This document shows, piece by piece, positions 43,894 through 52,866 of a stretch of DNA of 64,000 nucleotides. The notes below the pieces were generated by a model that was not told where the DNA came from, ran no database searches, and worked only from the letters and a program-made list of their open reading frames with translations. The stretch comes from an uncultured Myxococcales bacterium (GTDB taxonomy: Bacteria; Myxococcota_A; Bradymonadia; UBA7976; VGTA01). Location: NCBI GenBank assembly GCA_937146725.1, contig CAKZRU010000142.1, forward strand, positions 33,130 through 97,129. Reading direction: 5' to 3'. The number at the start of each line of letters is the position of its first letter. Within the stretch, counting starts at the first letter, position 1. The position numbers and the translations under genes are program-made.

Positions 43894-44643
43894 TTAAATC
43901 TCAAAAAGTAATTTAGGGTTAAATTGATGATTTTCTTCATGATTTAAGTAGCCAAAAGGGTTAGCTATAAGGGTGTGATTGGGTAAATCAGTTTGCACAC
44001 TATCATGTCCATGTCCATGGCACCAAAGGCGCGATTTTGTGACCAGTTCTTCGGGTAAGCTGTGTACAAAAAAGCGTCCAAAACCTTCAATCGACTCTTG
44101 CCAGCGGGGTGCAACGCCACGAGCCGATGGAATATGATGAGTGACCACAACATCACCTGCTCTAATTTCTTGCGTTAAATATTGGGCATCCTTTATGGCT
44201 TCTTTATATACCCATTCCTCAAAACCTCCTTTGATCTTGTGAAAGTCATTCAATCTAAGTTGCCACATGGCTTGGGCTGAATCATCACGCTGAGTAAACC
44301 AAAGAGTTGCACCGATAAAACGTTGGCCTTTAATCACCACAGAGCGACGCGTTAATATATGGAGATTAGGAATAAGCTTGAGTTCTTGGAGTGCTAATTC
44401 AACCTCACTAATACTAGAATGATAGTATTCATGATTACCGGGAACAAAGATTACTTCTGGGTAACGCTCACAAAAGCTTATTAAAGCTTGCTTTAAAGCG
44501 CCTTGGTGGACTTCAGCAATATCACCTGCTAAAACCAGTACATCAACCCCACTCGGATCCAAAGCATCAATCCACGCTAGACCTTGATCCGAGTGATATT
44601 CAAAATGTAGGTCACTCATTATTTTTAATATCAACTTAGGCAT
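43894..44643 (-). CDS. calcineurin-like metallophosphoesterase
   Basis: A 249-residue cytoplasmic phosphoesterase. The metal-binding series is complete: SDLHFEYH (DxH), LAGDIAE (GDxx), VPGNHEYYH (GNHE), VVTHHIPS (H) and WCHGHGHD (GHxH). The best start is the ATG at 44643, which has AAGGAT upstream and begins directly before the first strand; the longer upstream extension has no SD. The substrate is unknown; this class includes cyclic nucleotide and diphosphonucleoside hydrolases. It converges with the membrane-protein gene. Confidence 0.88.
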   Translation of the reverse strand: MPKLILKIMSDLHFEYHSDQGLAWIDALDPSGVDVLVLAGDIAEVHQGALKQALISFCERYPEVIFVPGNHEYYHSSISEVELALQELKLIPNLHILTRRSVVIKGQRFIGATLWFTQRDDSAQAMWQLRLNDFHKIKGGFEEWVYKEAIKDAQYLTQEIRAGDVVVTHHIPSARGVAPRWQESIEGFGRFFVHSLPEELVTKSRLWCHGHGHDSVQTDLPNHTLIANPFGYLNHEENHQFNPKLLFEI

Positions 44644-44863
44644 GTTTTCATCCTTAATCACCTGGGCGATCAATCTTCTCGTTAATCCTCTATTGATCAA
44701 GTCTGACCTTAAGAGTTTTTTATGCTATGTGTAATGCATTCTTTATTTAATCAGATGATAAACTAGTCATATTTTTGTAATCTGACTATGTTCAGTGTGT
44801 TTTATGTCTCTAGTTTTGTTCATAATAATTGGATTAATGGTCCTTAACCTCAACAATGCATGC

Positions 44864-46114
44864 ATGCTTGGGCTGTGTCTAAAACACACTCTAAGTCGAT
44901 TGGGGTTATCTTTCTGCCTTTTATCCTTAACGGCTTGCTCTCAATCCGATGTTCAAAAGAAACAAAGCGCTGAGAACAAGCTAGTCAAAGATCAAAGAGA
45001 GAAAACAGAAAAAAAGGAAAGAGCAATTCCGGTTGAAGTACATCGGCTTTCTTTGGGTACAGTTCGCGCAACAGTTAAAGCCGTATCAATTCTCTCTCCC
45101 AAAGAAAAAGCATCGGTTAGATCATTGATTTCAGGCTTAGTCACCGAATTATATGTTGAGGAAGGGGATCAAGTTAAACCCAAACAGAAACTTGCTTTGA
45201 TCACTAGACCGGGGGCCAAGAGTTTAATTCGTAAAGCAGCAAGCTTATACCGTAAAGCTAAGCATGATGTTAAACAGCTACAAAACTTGGTCAAAAAAGG
45301 GTTAGCACCCCGTGAAGAATTGACTCAAGCTAAGTTTAATCGAGATCAGACAGCCATTGAGTTAACTCGCTTACAAGAAGAAGCCAAAAATGAAATATTA
45401 CGATCACCGATTGCAGGAGTGGTTGTGAATAGACCTCTGTACCGAGGAGAAACGGTGAGTCCCGGACAAGTGATCTTTGAGGTGATGGACCTATCTAATA
45501 TTTACGCGCCCTTAAACCTTCCCGACCGTTGGTCAACAAAGATTACAGAGGGGATGACAGCACAGCTTTTTGATCGTGAAGGCACACTTCTTTCCGCCCA
45601 AGCCCATGTAAGTCATGTGAGTCCGGTAATCGATGCAAATACTGGAACCTTTTCTGTCTGGGTAAGCCCTGATACACAAGCTACAAGAAAGTCAACTCAG
45701 AAGAAAAAGGGAAAAAGCAAGCGTTCAAAAATGAAAGCTCAAAAAGAGCCGAGCAATCCGCATAAATCAAAACTCAAACCCGGCTTATTTGTGAGTACTG
45801 AAATTACTTTGGGTGAACATAAAGATGTTTTGGTTATCCCTAAAGAAGCAGTCATCTACAAGGATGGCCAAGCACAAGTAGCTGTGGCACGTAATGATAG
45901 AATTACTCTTGTCAATGTGGAAATAGGCTATCAAGAATCCAAAGTTTTGGAGCTAGTTTCTCCGTTGAAACTTGGTGATGTTGTGGTCACCTTTGGGCAA
46001 AGAGGCCTAGACACTGGTGCTTTGATCAAGCCAATTTGGCCCAAGGGTTTGACGATAGAAAAAGATCAGAATGCCAAGCAAGGTGATCGAATTCCAAACC
46101 AATTAAAGCGCTAA
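44864..46114 (+). CDS. periplasmic adaptor (membrane-fusion) lipoprotein of an efflux system
   Basis: About 416 residues from the ATG at 44864, chosen because it gives a standard lipoprotein signal (LTAC, Cys25). ATG or GTG codons at 44837, 44804 and 44795 are alternatives and no strong SD decides. The HlyD/AcrA layout is clear: a lipoyl half (SPKEKASVRSLISGLVTELY, VEEGDQVKPKQ), a short helical hairpin (about 125-170), a second lipoyl half (LRSPIAGVVVNRPLYRGETV), a beta-barrel and a membrane-proximal domain. A Lys-rich insert (KKKGKSKRSKMKAQKE) interrupts the barrel. No pump or TolC-like gene is adjacent. Confidence 0.88.
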   Translation: MLGLCLKHTLSRLGLSFCLLSLTACSQSDVQKKQSAENKLVKDQREKTEKKERAIPVEVHRLSLGTVRATVKAVSILSPKEKASVRSLISGLVTELYVEEGDQVKPKQKLALITRPGAKSLIRKAASLYRKAKHDVKQLQNLVKKGLAPREELTQAKFNRDQTAIELTRLQEEAKNEILRSPIAGVVVNRPLYRGETVSPGQVIFEVMDLSNIYAPLNLPDRWSTKITEGMTAQLFDREGTLLSAQAHVSHVSPVIDANTGTFSVWVSPDTQATRKSTQKKKGKSKRSKMKAQKEPSNPHKSKLKPGLFVSTEITLGEHKDVLVIPKEAVIYKDGQAQVAVARNDRITLVNVEIGYQESKVLELVSPLKLGDVVVTFGQRGLDTGALIKPIWPKGLTIEKDQNAKQGDRIPNQLKR

Positions 46115-46223
46115 ATAAGATTTGTAGTCTACGGGTGAATGAGGCTACAGAAACTTATATAGATCGTTCATTCTGCCAACATAATTTTGAAGAGATTATT
46201 TGGCTGTTAAAGCCAAAGTAACA

Positions 46224-46778
46224 TCAACTTTCATTACTTGCTTCGCTGCTTGCTTCGCTACTAGCTTCTTCAGCCAAAGGTGTTTTACGAGGCTCTACAG
46301 TGGAGGTTACACCGCCACCTTCAAGTTGTGGTTTCCCGACCGGTACTCCGATATCATTGAGTTGATCGGTAAGTTCCACTAATTGAGCAATCCAACGATC
46401 GGTAACCGCTCGCTCTCGACCACGCATACGAACCACAAACCGCACTCGGTTGCCGGCTTCTAAGAAGCGCCGAGCATGGCGTAGTTTGGTTTGTAGGTCG
46501 TGTTGATCGGTCTTAGGACGAAGTTTGAGAATTTTTGTTTGAACTTGAACTTGCTTTTTCTGGTTCTTTTTCTGCTCATAGCGGAAACGACCATAGTCCA
46601 TAATTCTACATACAGGAGGGCGAGCTCCTGGGGCGACTTCTACTAAGTCTAAGCCACGTTCTTCTGCAATTTTACGGGCATCAGCTGGTGTCATTACACC
46701 TAACTGTTCGCCTTCTTCGTCAACGACACGGATTTGGGGGATCCGGATTTGATGATTAATTCTTCTGCGCTCTTCCAA
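46224..46778 (-). CDS. infC: translation initiation factor IF-3
   Basis: A 184-residue cytoplasmic factor binding the 30S subunit and checking start codon pairing. N-domain INHQIRIPQIRVVDEEGEQL, linker PPVCRIMDYGRFRYEQKK, C-domain VRFVVRMRGRERAV and the end QLEGGGVTSTVEPRK are diagnostic. The start codon is TTG, preceded by GGAGGAG at rather long spacing. A rare start fits the known self-control of infC, where IF-3 rejects its own non-ATG codon. The C-terminus has an extra SSEASSEAS tail. rpmI and rplT do not follow. Confidence 0.96.
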   Translation of the reverse strand: MEERRRINHQIRIPQIRVVDEEGEQLGVMTPADARKIAEERGLDLVEVAPGARPPVCRIMDYGRFRYEQKKNQKKQVQVQTKILKLRPKTDQHDLQTKLRHARRFLEAGNRVRFVVRMRGRERAVTDRWIAQLVELTDQLNDIGVPVGKPQLEGGGVTSTVEPRKTPLAEEASSEASSEASNES

Positions 46779-46984
46779 GTTAAATACGACTCCTCCGACA
46801 AACGTCAGTCTGAATCTTTTAAAAAATTTATGATTAAATGATCATCTCTAAGCGATAGCATTATGATGATCTAAGGATTTATGTTTTAAGCATACTCTCA
46901 AATGAAGCTTAACGCTAGCCCATTTGACTATAGTCATGACTTATTCCGTTGAACAAGCTTTACTCCTTACCATAGGTACATATT

Positions 46985-48154
46985 ATGAGCTCAACTTTTT
47001 TCAGTATAACGAATAAATATCAAGCATTTAAGACATTTATTTTATTTTTCTTACTTGGCACAGTTTCTTTTCTTTCAAATGTTGAAAAAAGCTTTGCTGA
47101 ACCACTTCGAGTCCATTTTATTGATATTGGCCAAGGAGATAGTGCCTTGATTCAAAGTCCAAACGATAAGGTGATCTTAATTGACTCTGGGCCATCTAAA
47201 AGTTGGAAAGCCTTAAAGGGGTATCTTGATCAGCTTAACATTAAAGAGATTGATCTGATGATTAATACGCATCCTCACTCTGATCATATTGGAAATGCGA
47301 GCCGGATTTTGGAACACTTTAAAGTAAAAATGGTTCTCGATTCTGGTTTTGCTCACCCGATTAGAGCGTATAGTCAACTTTTGGCAAGCGTTAAAGAAAA
47401 GAAGATACCTCTTAAACTTGGTCGTAAGGGAAGAACCATTGCCATTGGTGGTGGAGCTAATTTGGAGTTACTCGCTCCGGAAGAACCCTTTATCAAAAAC
47501 TCTCGCTCTGACCCTAACAGCAATTCGATTGTTTTTAGACTCAGCTATAAAAATCAAGCGGCCTTGTTTACAGGAGATGCCGAAGAAGAAACCGAAACTC
47601 GTTTATTGGTGGATTCAAAAAAACTACGAGCTGATTTACTCAAGGTTGCTCATCATGGCAGTAAGCATGCTTCTGGTCGAGCTTTTTTAGATGCAGTTAA
47701 GCCCAAGTATGCTGTTGTCTCTTGCAGTGAAACCAACCGTTATGGTCATCCGGCTCCCGAAACACTGCTTGCCTTAAACCGAGTACAAGCACAGGCGATG
47801 GTAACCGCTCAAGTCGGAAGCATTGTGGCAAGCACCGATGGTGAGACTTGGCAATTTACGACTCAAAGAAAACCTAGTCCATCGGCTACAATCAATCCAC
47901 TTAAAAAAGCTCAGCAGATCTCATCAACAAATACGCCTAATACAATTCAAAACGCTTCCGCACAAGGAAAAGTAAATGTAAATACTGCTTCATTAAACGA
48001 GCTTAAAACCTTACCAAGAATCGGTCCGGCCTTGAGTAAGCGCATCATTGAGGCACGTAAGGACAGCAAGTTTACTCAAGCGAGTGATTTACGCAGAGTT
48101 CGTGGTATTGGTGCTAAAACAGTAGAAAAGCTTGCGCCACTCATTACTTTTTAA
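46985..48154 (+). CDS. exported ComEC-like metallo-beta-lactamase hydrolase fused to a ComEA-type HhH domain
   Basis: A 389-residue protein. A signal peptide (cleavage about SFA) precedes a metallo-beta-lactamase domain of the ComEC/Rec2 type: HFIDIGQGDSALIQ, metal site THPHSDHIG (H96, H98, D100, H101), LFTGDAEEETE and LLKVAHHGSKHA. A Ser/Thr/Gln linker leads to a double helix-hairpin-helix DNA-binding domain (about 325-389): VNVNTASLNELKTLPRIGPA and LRRVRGIGAKTVEKL, as in ComEA. There are no ComEC membrane helices. It is probably a periplasmic nuclease or DNA-processing protein. Confidence 0.88.
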   Translation: MSSTFFSITNKYQAFKTFILFFLLGTVSFLSNVEKSFAEPLRVHFIDIGQGDSALIQSPNDKVILIDSGPSKSWKALKGYLDQLNIKEIDLMINTHPHSDHIGNASRILEHFKVKMVLDSGFAHPIRAYSQLLASVKEKKIPLKLGRKGRTIAIGGGANLELLAPEEPFIKNSRSDPNSNSIVFRLSYKNQAALFTGDAEEETETRLLVDSKKLRADLLKVAHHGSKHASGRAFLDAVKPKYAVVSCSETNRYGHPAPETLLALNRVQAQAMVTAQVGSIVASTDGETWQFTTQRKPSPSATINPLKKAQQISSTNTPNTIQNASAQGKVNVNTASLNELKTLPRIGPALSKRIIEARKDSKFTQASDLRRVRGIGAKTVEKLAPLITF

Positions 48155-48176
48155 AGGTTAAATATTTAGCCATTTA

Positions 48177-50222
48177 CTAATCAGCGCTATTAAGCTCTGC
48201 TGCTAAAATCTGCTGACGACAGTGTTCAATGATTGCTTCTGCAAATCTTGTTGCGCTTTGAGGGTCATGTCTAAAAAAGAGTGAAGGCTCAATTAACTCT
48301 AGCTCAATTAACCAAGGCTGACCTTGAGTATTGGTTAAAAAGTCACAACGAGCATACAAGGGCATCACTTTAAGCTTGTTAAGCATTTGTTCACAGTTTC
48401 TTTGCCACGCAACCGGAGCTTCCCAAGGCATATCACTGGCTCCATAATCGTCTTGTACACGATAATCGCCATCAACTGGAACTTTGCGAACAGCATGACT
48501 AAACTGTCCATTAAAATAGATCAATGAGCATTCGCCCATAGACTCTACTTCTTCAACGTATGGCTGTAAGATGAGATTTCGCTTGGGTAACCACTCTTGT
48601 AAATGAGATCTGATCTGCATCTTCGCTTGCATTTGGCTGAGATCAAATCTTAATGTGCCGACAGCTGATGCAGCAATCGTAGGCTTAATGAAAGCTTTTA
48701 GCCACCCCTTGCTCTGACAGGTTGCAATCACTTCATCTACTCGATCATTTAACTCTTGCTCGGTTAAGGTCTGTTGTTCAATCCAATGTGTTGGCGGTTG
48801 TTCAATCGCTAAATCTTTGAGATAGCGCTTATCCAAGTTCCATTGCATAAGTTCGATAGGGTTAAGGAGTTGGCTGACTTGGTCAACATGCTTCATCCAA
48901 TTTAAAAATTCCGTCCATCGTCCTTGATAATCCCAAGTGGTTCGAGGGATAACTAAAGTACAGCTTGCCCAATCAAAGGTTGGATCGTCCCAACTAGGCG
49001 TGAATACCTGAGCCCCTAATTGCTTTAAAGCCTGCCACAGAGGCCGATCATCAACTTCCCATTCTGGTAGGTTTTGGCAACTGGCTAAAGCAATCTTAAT
49101 CGGGGCTTGATTGAGAGAGTTTTCTAAGGATGAACTCAAAATACGCACCTCTGGCATTAGTGAGATGCCAAATTGTGCCCAAACTCGCTGTTGAACCAAT
49201 TGGGCTAGGCTGATTACCTCTGAATAGCGACCCTCATCATGACTTATAAGCGCAAGACAATGCTTGGAGGAAATGCCAACATTTTTTAGGCGAAAGCCTT
49301 TGTGTATACCGCTTTGCTCAATCAACCAAGCCGCAGGTACTTTAAAAGTGTTTGGCTGTTCATTGGGCCAAATTGGAGGTGTAGCCAACGCTAAGTCATG
49401 GCAACACTGTCTTAAGTTATGAGCCTGCTGAGCATCTATGATAGGATTCATAAAAAAAGATCCGGCACTGCGTCGATTGGGATCATCAGCTTGCCAAAAC
49501 ATCGACTTTTGACTTCTCAAGGCTAAAACGCTTTGGCTGACTTGTGCAACATTGAGTTGGTTTAAGTCATAACCCATAGTTTTTATACTTTCCTCAAGCT
49601 GTGGATATCTGATTACCGGCGGAGCATCATGCTTGAGCTTAAGTTTGAGTGCCAGGATTAAATAACGACCCAAATGCTTTTTGAAATGACTGTGCCGATA
49701 CGCAAAATCGCAACGGCTTGCCGGCCACCAAGCAAGCTGATCTTGTTCAAGATCATAGACTTGAACTTCACTGCAGGTATCGCTTAGAGATTGACCGTAC
49801 GCACCAATATTTTGGATAGGGGCTGCGCCTGCCCATCCCGGAATCCCAATCAAACATTCCACACCGACCAAGCCTCGATTTACGCTTTCTTCTACAAAGT
49901 CATGCCAAATCACACCAGCGCCTAAGGTGACCGTGAATATACCATTTTCGTTTTTAGGACCCCATTCAATGTTTGATAAAGCAATTTGTAAGACTAAACC
50001 ATCTAAGAATTGATCATCACAAAGTACATTAGAGCCACCTCCCACAATCCATAACGGAACTTTATGTTGCTTTGTCCACTTGGCAACAGCAACCGCCTGT
50101 TCCACTGTACTTACCTTAGCATAATATTTGGGCCGAGCTCCAAGCTCAAACGTAGTTAAGGTGCTTAATTTAGGGCAGTCTACTGCGCTGAGTATCTTCA
50201 AAGACTCTGGTATTTCTTGCAT
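48177..50222 (-). CDS. murB: MurB fused to a C-terminal ATP-grasp ligase domain
   Basis: A 681-residue fusion. Residues 1-355 are type I UDP-N-acetylenolpyruvoylglucosamine reductase, an FAD enzyme reducing enolpyruvyl-UDP-GlcNAc to UDP-MurNAc: VGGGSNVL, GIPGWAGAAPIQNIGAYG, YRHSHFK, the catalytic Ser in RRSAGSFFMNP and Glu in PEVRIL. Residues about 370-675 are an ATP-grasp domain of the DcsG/RimK-like class: IALASCQNLPEWEVDD, PRTTWDYQGRW, FIKPTIAASAVGT, VRKVPVDGDYRVQDDYGA, LIELELIEPSLFF. The ligase substrate is unknown. The reading frame runs through the join without a stop. Confidence 0.92.
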   Translation of the reverse strand: MQEIPESLKILSAVDCPKLSTLTTFELGARPKYYAKVSTVEQAVAVAKWTKQHKVPLWIVGGGSNVLCDDQFLDGLVLQIALSNIEWGPKNENGIFTVTLGAGVIWHDFVEESVNRGLVGVECLIGIPGWAGAAPIQNIGAYGQSLSDTCSEVQVYDLEQDQLAWWPASRCDFAYRHSHFKKHLGRYLILALKLKLKHDAPPVIRYPQLEESIKTMGYDLNQLNVAQVSQSVLALRSQKSMFWQADDPNRRSAGSFFMNPIIDAQQAHNLRQCCHDLALATPPIWPNEQPNTFKVPAAWLIEQSGIHKGFRLKNVGISSKHCLALISHDEGRYSEVISLAQLVQQRVWAQFGISLMPEVRILSSSLENSLNQAPIKIALASCQNLPEWEVDDRPLWQALKQLGAQVFTPSWDDPTFDWASCTLVIPRTTWDYQGRWTEFLNWMKHVDQVSQLLNPIELMQWNLDKRYLKDLAIEQPPTHWIEQQTLTEQELNDRVDEVIATCQSKGWLKAFIKPTIAASAVGTLRFDLSQMQAKMQIRSHLQEWLPKRNLILQPYVEEVESMGECSLIYFNGQFSHAVRKVPVDGDYRVQDDYGASDMPWEAPVAWQRNCEQMLNKLKVMPLYARCDFLTNTQGQPWLIELELIEPSLFFRHDPQSATRFAEAIIEHCRQQILAAELNSAD

Positions 50223-50249
50223 GGTTCACTCAATGGTTAGTCGAAAGGC

Positions 50250-51611
50250 TTAGGGGTTAAAACTTAAGTCTCCTAGCATTTCCTCATTTGATAAAACAAC
50301 ATTGGATGAAAGATTAGTACCATCGAGAAGCCATACGGTATTTTCTGACATGACCGCAAGATATCCTCCCTTGCTACTCACAGCGATTTCTTTGACTTGT
50401 CCCCTCATCATTTCAGGTAGGGCCTTACTTTCCTTTTCCTTTAAATCAAATATTTCAGCACTTCCCATGCTTCTTCCACAGTTATCCAAGTGCTTAACCA
50501 AAGCATAGCGACCTGCTCCACCCACAGCGACTTGATGAGGCTCTTGGCTTGTGTTTATAGCGGTTACTGTTTCAGCCTTTAAGTCGATTAAGTGAGTTTG
50601 TACTGCATAAGTCACTCGTTCATCGCAACTACGAGTACGATATGTTTCGAAAAGGACTTTTTCTGTGCCCACTATTTTGGCCTGATAGGTTTGCCCAAAG
50701 CGAGCATCGGGTAAAACAACACTATATTGAGGGGAACTTCCTACTTCTGCACCTAGTTCATACACATTGAGTCTAGACTGAAAGGTACTTTCACGAGTTA
50801 AAACGATCGCTTTACGCTCACCCAACCCAATGAGTTGCCCATCTCCAAGTTTGATTGCTGAGTTTTGATCCACGCCTAAAAAGTAGACGACTCCTCGCTC
50901 ATCATAGACAACACCGTATGGCAGAGCATCATGCATTAAAAAATCACTGGTCCCAATTTGAAATAAACTAGGTTCAGCGGGCGCTTCTTCAATGGTTAAG
51001 CCACCTTCGCCTTGATCTCGTAGAGCCCAAATCTCAGCGGGACGATTAATGATTAAATGATCAGGGCCCACAAAGCCATGCATCACTAAAGACTTGAGTC
51101 GAGCGACCTCGATGGCGAATTCATCATAGATGGCGATGTGATCAAGCTCATCGGGAACTTCAATGGGCGAGGCAAACACAGTGCCATCCTTGGGCATCAT
51201 AGGTTTTGCTAAGTTACTTGAGGTCCACTCAGCCAAAGACTTAATGGTTGACCCTGATAAACGATCGATAAACCTCAGCGGAGTTGCCTTGCTTTCCGGC
51301 GTGCATAAAAGTCGATCTCCATCTGCACTGATAATGGCTGTACCAGCCTCACAAAGCGTATTTAAGCGTTGGTCTTGAAGGCTTAATCCTTTAGCACCAT
51401 TGACGGTTTGAAAACGGAGCAGGGTACTCTCTGTCAATGGCTTAAGAACGGGTAGGTCTTCACCGGGCGTTGCCGATCCTAAAAAAGCATCAAGTTTGAT
51501 ATCTTCAACCTCTACGCAAGCAGACCAGAGAAATGCGGAAAAAAAAGTTACTATACCTAAACAACAATAACTGCCAACCAAGTGACTTTGCTTGTGCTTA
51601 TCATTCATCAT
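50250..51611 (-). CDS. lipoprotein, probably a beta-propeller
   Basis: A 453-residue lipoprotein (LWSAC, Cys32). The mature part has repeated short strands with alternating hydrophobics and turns (for example AGTAIISADGDRLLC, GVVYFLGVDQNS, GGYLAVMSENTVWLLDG), fitting a TolB/WD-like propeller. No family is recognised. The ATG has GAGGAAATT upstream. It precedes the MurB fusion by 27 bp on the same strand, so the two may share a transcript, perhaps with the membrane protein before it. Confidence 0.6.
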   Translation of the reverse strand: MMNDKHKQSHLVGSYCCLGIVTFFSAFLWSACVEVEDIKLDAFLGSATPGEDLPVLKPLTESTLLRFQTVNGAKGLSLQDQRLNTLCEAGTAIISADGDRLLCTPESKATPLRFIDRLSGSTIKSLAEWTSSNLAKPMMPKDGTVFASPIEVPDELDHIAIYDEFAIEVARLKSLVMHGFVGPDHLIINRPAEIWALRDQGEGGLTIEEAPAEPSLFQIGTSDFLMHDALPYGVVYDERGVVYFLGVDQNSAIKLGDGQLIGLGERKAIVLTRESTFQSRLNVYELGAEVGSSPQYSVVLPDARFGQTYQAKIVGTEKVLFETYRTRSCDERVTYAVQTHLIDLKAETVTAINTSQEPHQVAVGGAGRYALVKHLDNCGRSMGSAEIFDLKEKESKALPEMMRGQVKEIAVSSKGGYLAVMSENTVWLLDGTNLSSNVVLSNEEMLGDLSFNP

Positions 51612-51650
51612 AATTTCCTCATTTTCACCCTATAAGTTTTAACTAGGCTA

Positions 51651-52703
51651 TTAAACAATTTCAGCTTTTGATAATTGATAGCCTACCTCATCTTCTTTGA
51701 GTAAATCGAGAGCACTTTCAGTTTTGATAAACCATTGTTCTTGCTGAGCGCTTGAATGGATAAACGGCCATTTTCTATCAAAAGACCATTCCAGCCATTT
51801 CACTTGGAAATGATAGATGAGTTTTTGCTCATCACTCGGCACTTCCTGAACTCCTAAAAGCTTAGTATCGCCGGGGACTAATATACGTTTTTTATTCAGA
51901 TGGACACCCAATAAATGCGGGGTAAAAATCGTTTTCCCAATCGTAGTGAAGATCTCTTTAACCCTAGCTCGGCTCTCCACTCTCCAAAGAGTTAAAAAGC
52001 TCATTTTATCAAACCAAAAAGACTTATACATAAAGATTTGACCAATGATGAAGTAGCGTAGGTATGAGAATAAGATGACTGTTTCTTTTTTCTTGTAACC
52101 AAGCTTTAAAGCTTTCCATGTACTCTTCAATTCTAGGTCTTTGCTCAAGGAAGCCATCGCCTTTAATGCGGGATATATCGCATCATCACTCACTGGTAAT
52201 TGCGCTTGCTGACCTCGTTGTTTTTGTGCTTCCCAGCCGGTGATTGAACGACTGATACAGTAGTAAACACCCAATAAGCCTTTAAAGACCTTGTAACTAA
52301 TATAAACAATAAAAGCGCCGCCCTTAATCCAAATAAAAGCGAGCTTACTGATCGCTAACATCAGAGTAAAGGCTGTCGCCAAGAAAGGTAAGATTACACC
52401 TTGTAGTAAAAAGAGAGCGATTAATATGGGAATAATGATTAAACCAAGACCAATCTTAAGAATCAAGGATTGATCCATATACCAAGCTGATAAACGCTTA
52501 CTTTCGCTTTTAACCTTAGCTTGTAGCTTACCTTTTTGAGTAAACTCTCTCCATTTAAAGGACTTGCGAGGACTCACCAATCCCTGTTCGACCTGCTCTT
52601 GATATTTATCCAAGTGTTTTTGACGTACCTTAGCTTGGCGCTTTTGATTCTTCGCTCTCTTCTTTTTGAGTTGACTAATTTTTGGTTTCTTTTTCTTAGC
52701 CAC
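51651..52703 (-). CDS. basic membrane protein of unknown function
   Basis: A 350-residue protein starting at GTG with AGGGA 6 bp upstream. Residues 1-75 are very Lys/Arg/Gln-rich and likely helical. Two hydrophobic segments at about 80-105 and 108-135 form a membrane hairpin. The C-terminal about 190 residues contain Trp-rich strands (VKWLEWSFDRKWPF) and could be a soluble NTF2- or Tim44-like domain, but that is a guess. It lies 39 bp upstream of the lipoprotein gene on the same strand. Confidence 0.5.
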   Translation of the reverse strand: MAKKKKPKISQLKKKRAKNQKRQAKVRQKHLDKYQEQVEQGLVSPRKSFKWREFTQKGKLQAKVKSESKRLSAWYMDQSLILKIGLGLIIIPILIALFLLQGVILPFLATAFTLMLAISKLAFIWIKGGAFIVYISYKVFKGLLGVYYCISRSITGWEAQKQRGQQAQLPVSDDAIYPALKAMASLSKDLELKSTWKALKLGYKKKETVILFSYLRYFIIGQIFMYKSFWFDKMSFLTLWRVESRARVKEIFTTIGKTIFTPHLLGVHLNKKRILVPGDTKLLGVQEVPSDEQKLIYHFQVKWLEWSFDRKWPFIHSSAQQEQWFIKTESALDLLKEDEVGYQLSKAEIV

Positions 52704-52806
52704 AGTATTCCCTGATCGTCTAAAAGTTGATTCTATGTAATCTCAGTTAATTTTGATTTATACACTTACATTCCTTTGCAATATGGTACAAGACCGATGA
52801 GTAAGA

Positions 52807-52834
52807 CTTTTTAGATGTACCTTTTTAGATGTAT
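52807..52834. repeat. tandem 14-bp duplication upstream of the M13 peptidase gene
   Basis: Two head-to-tail copies of CTTTTTAGATGTA (plus one base) lie 33-60 bp before the ATG. Confidence 0.85.
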
Positions 52835-52866
52835 TACTGCCTAAAGATCAATATGGACTCGCTGGT

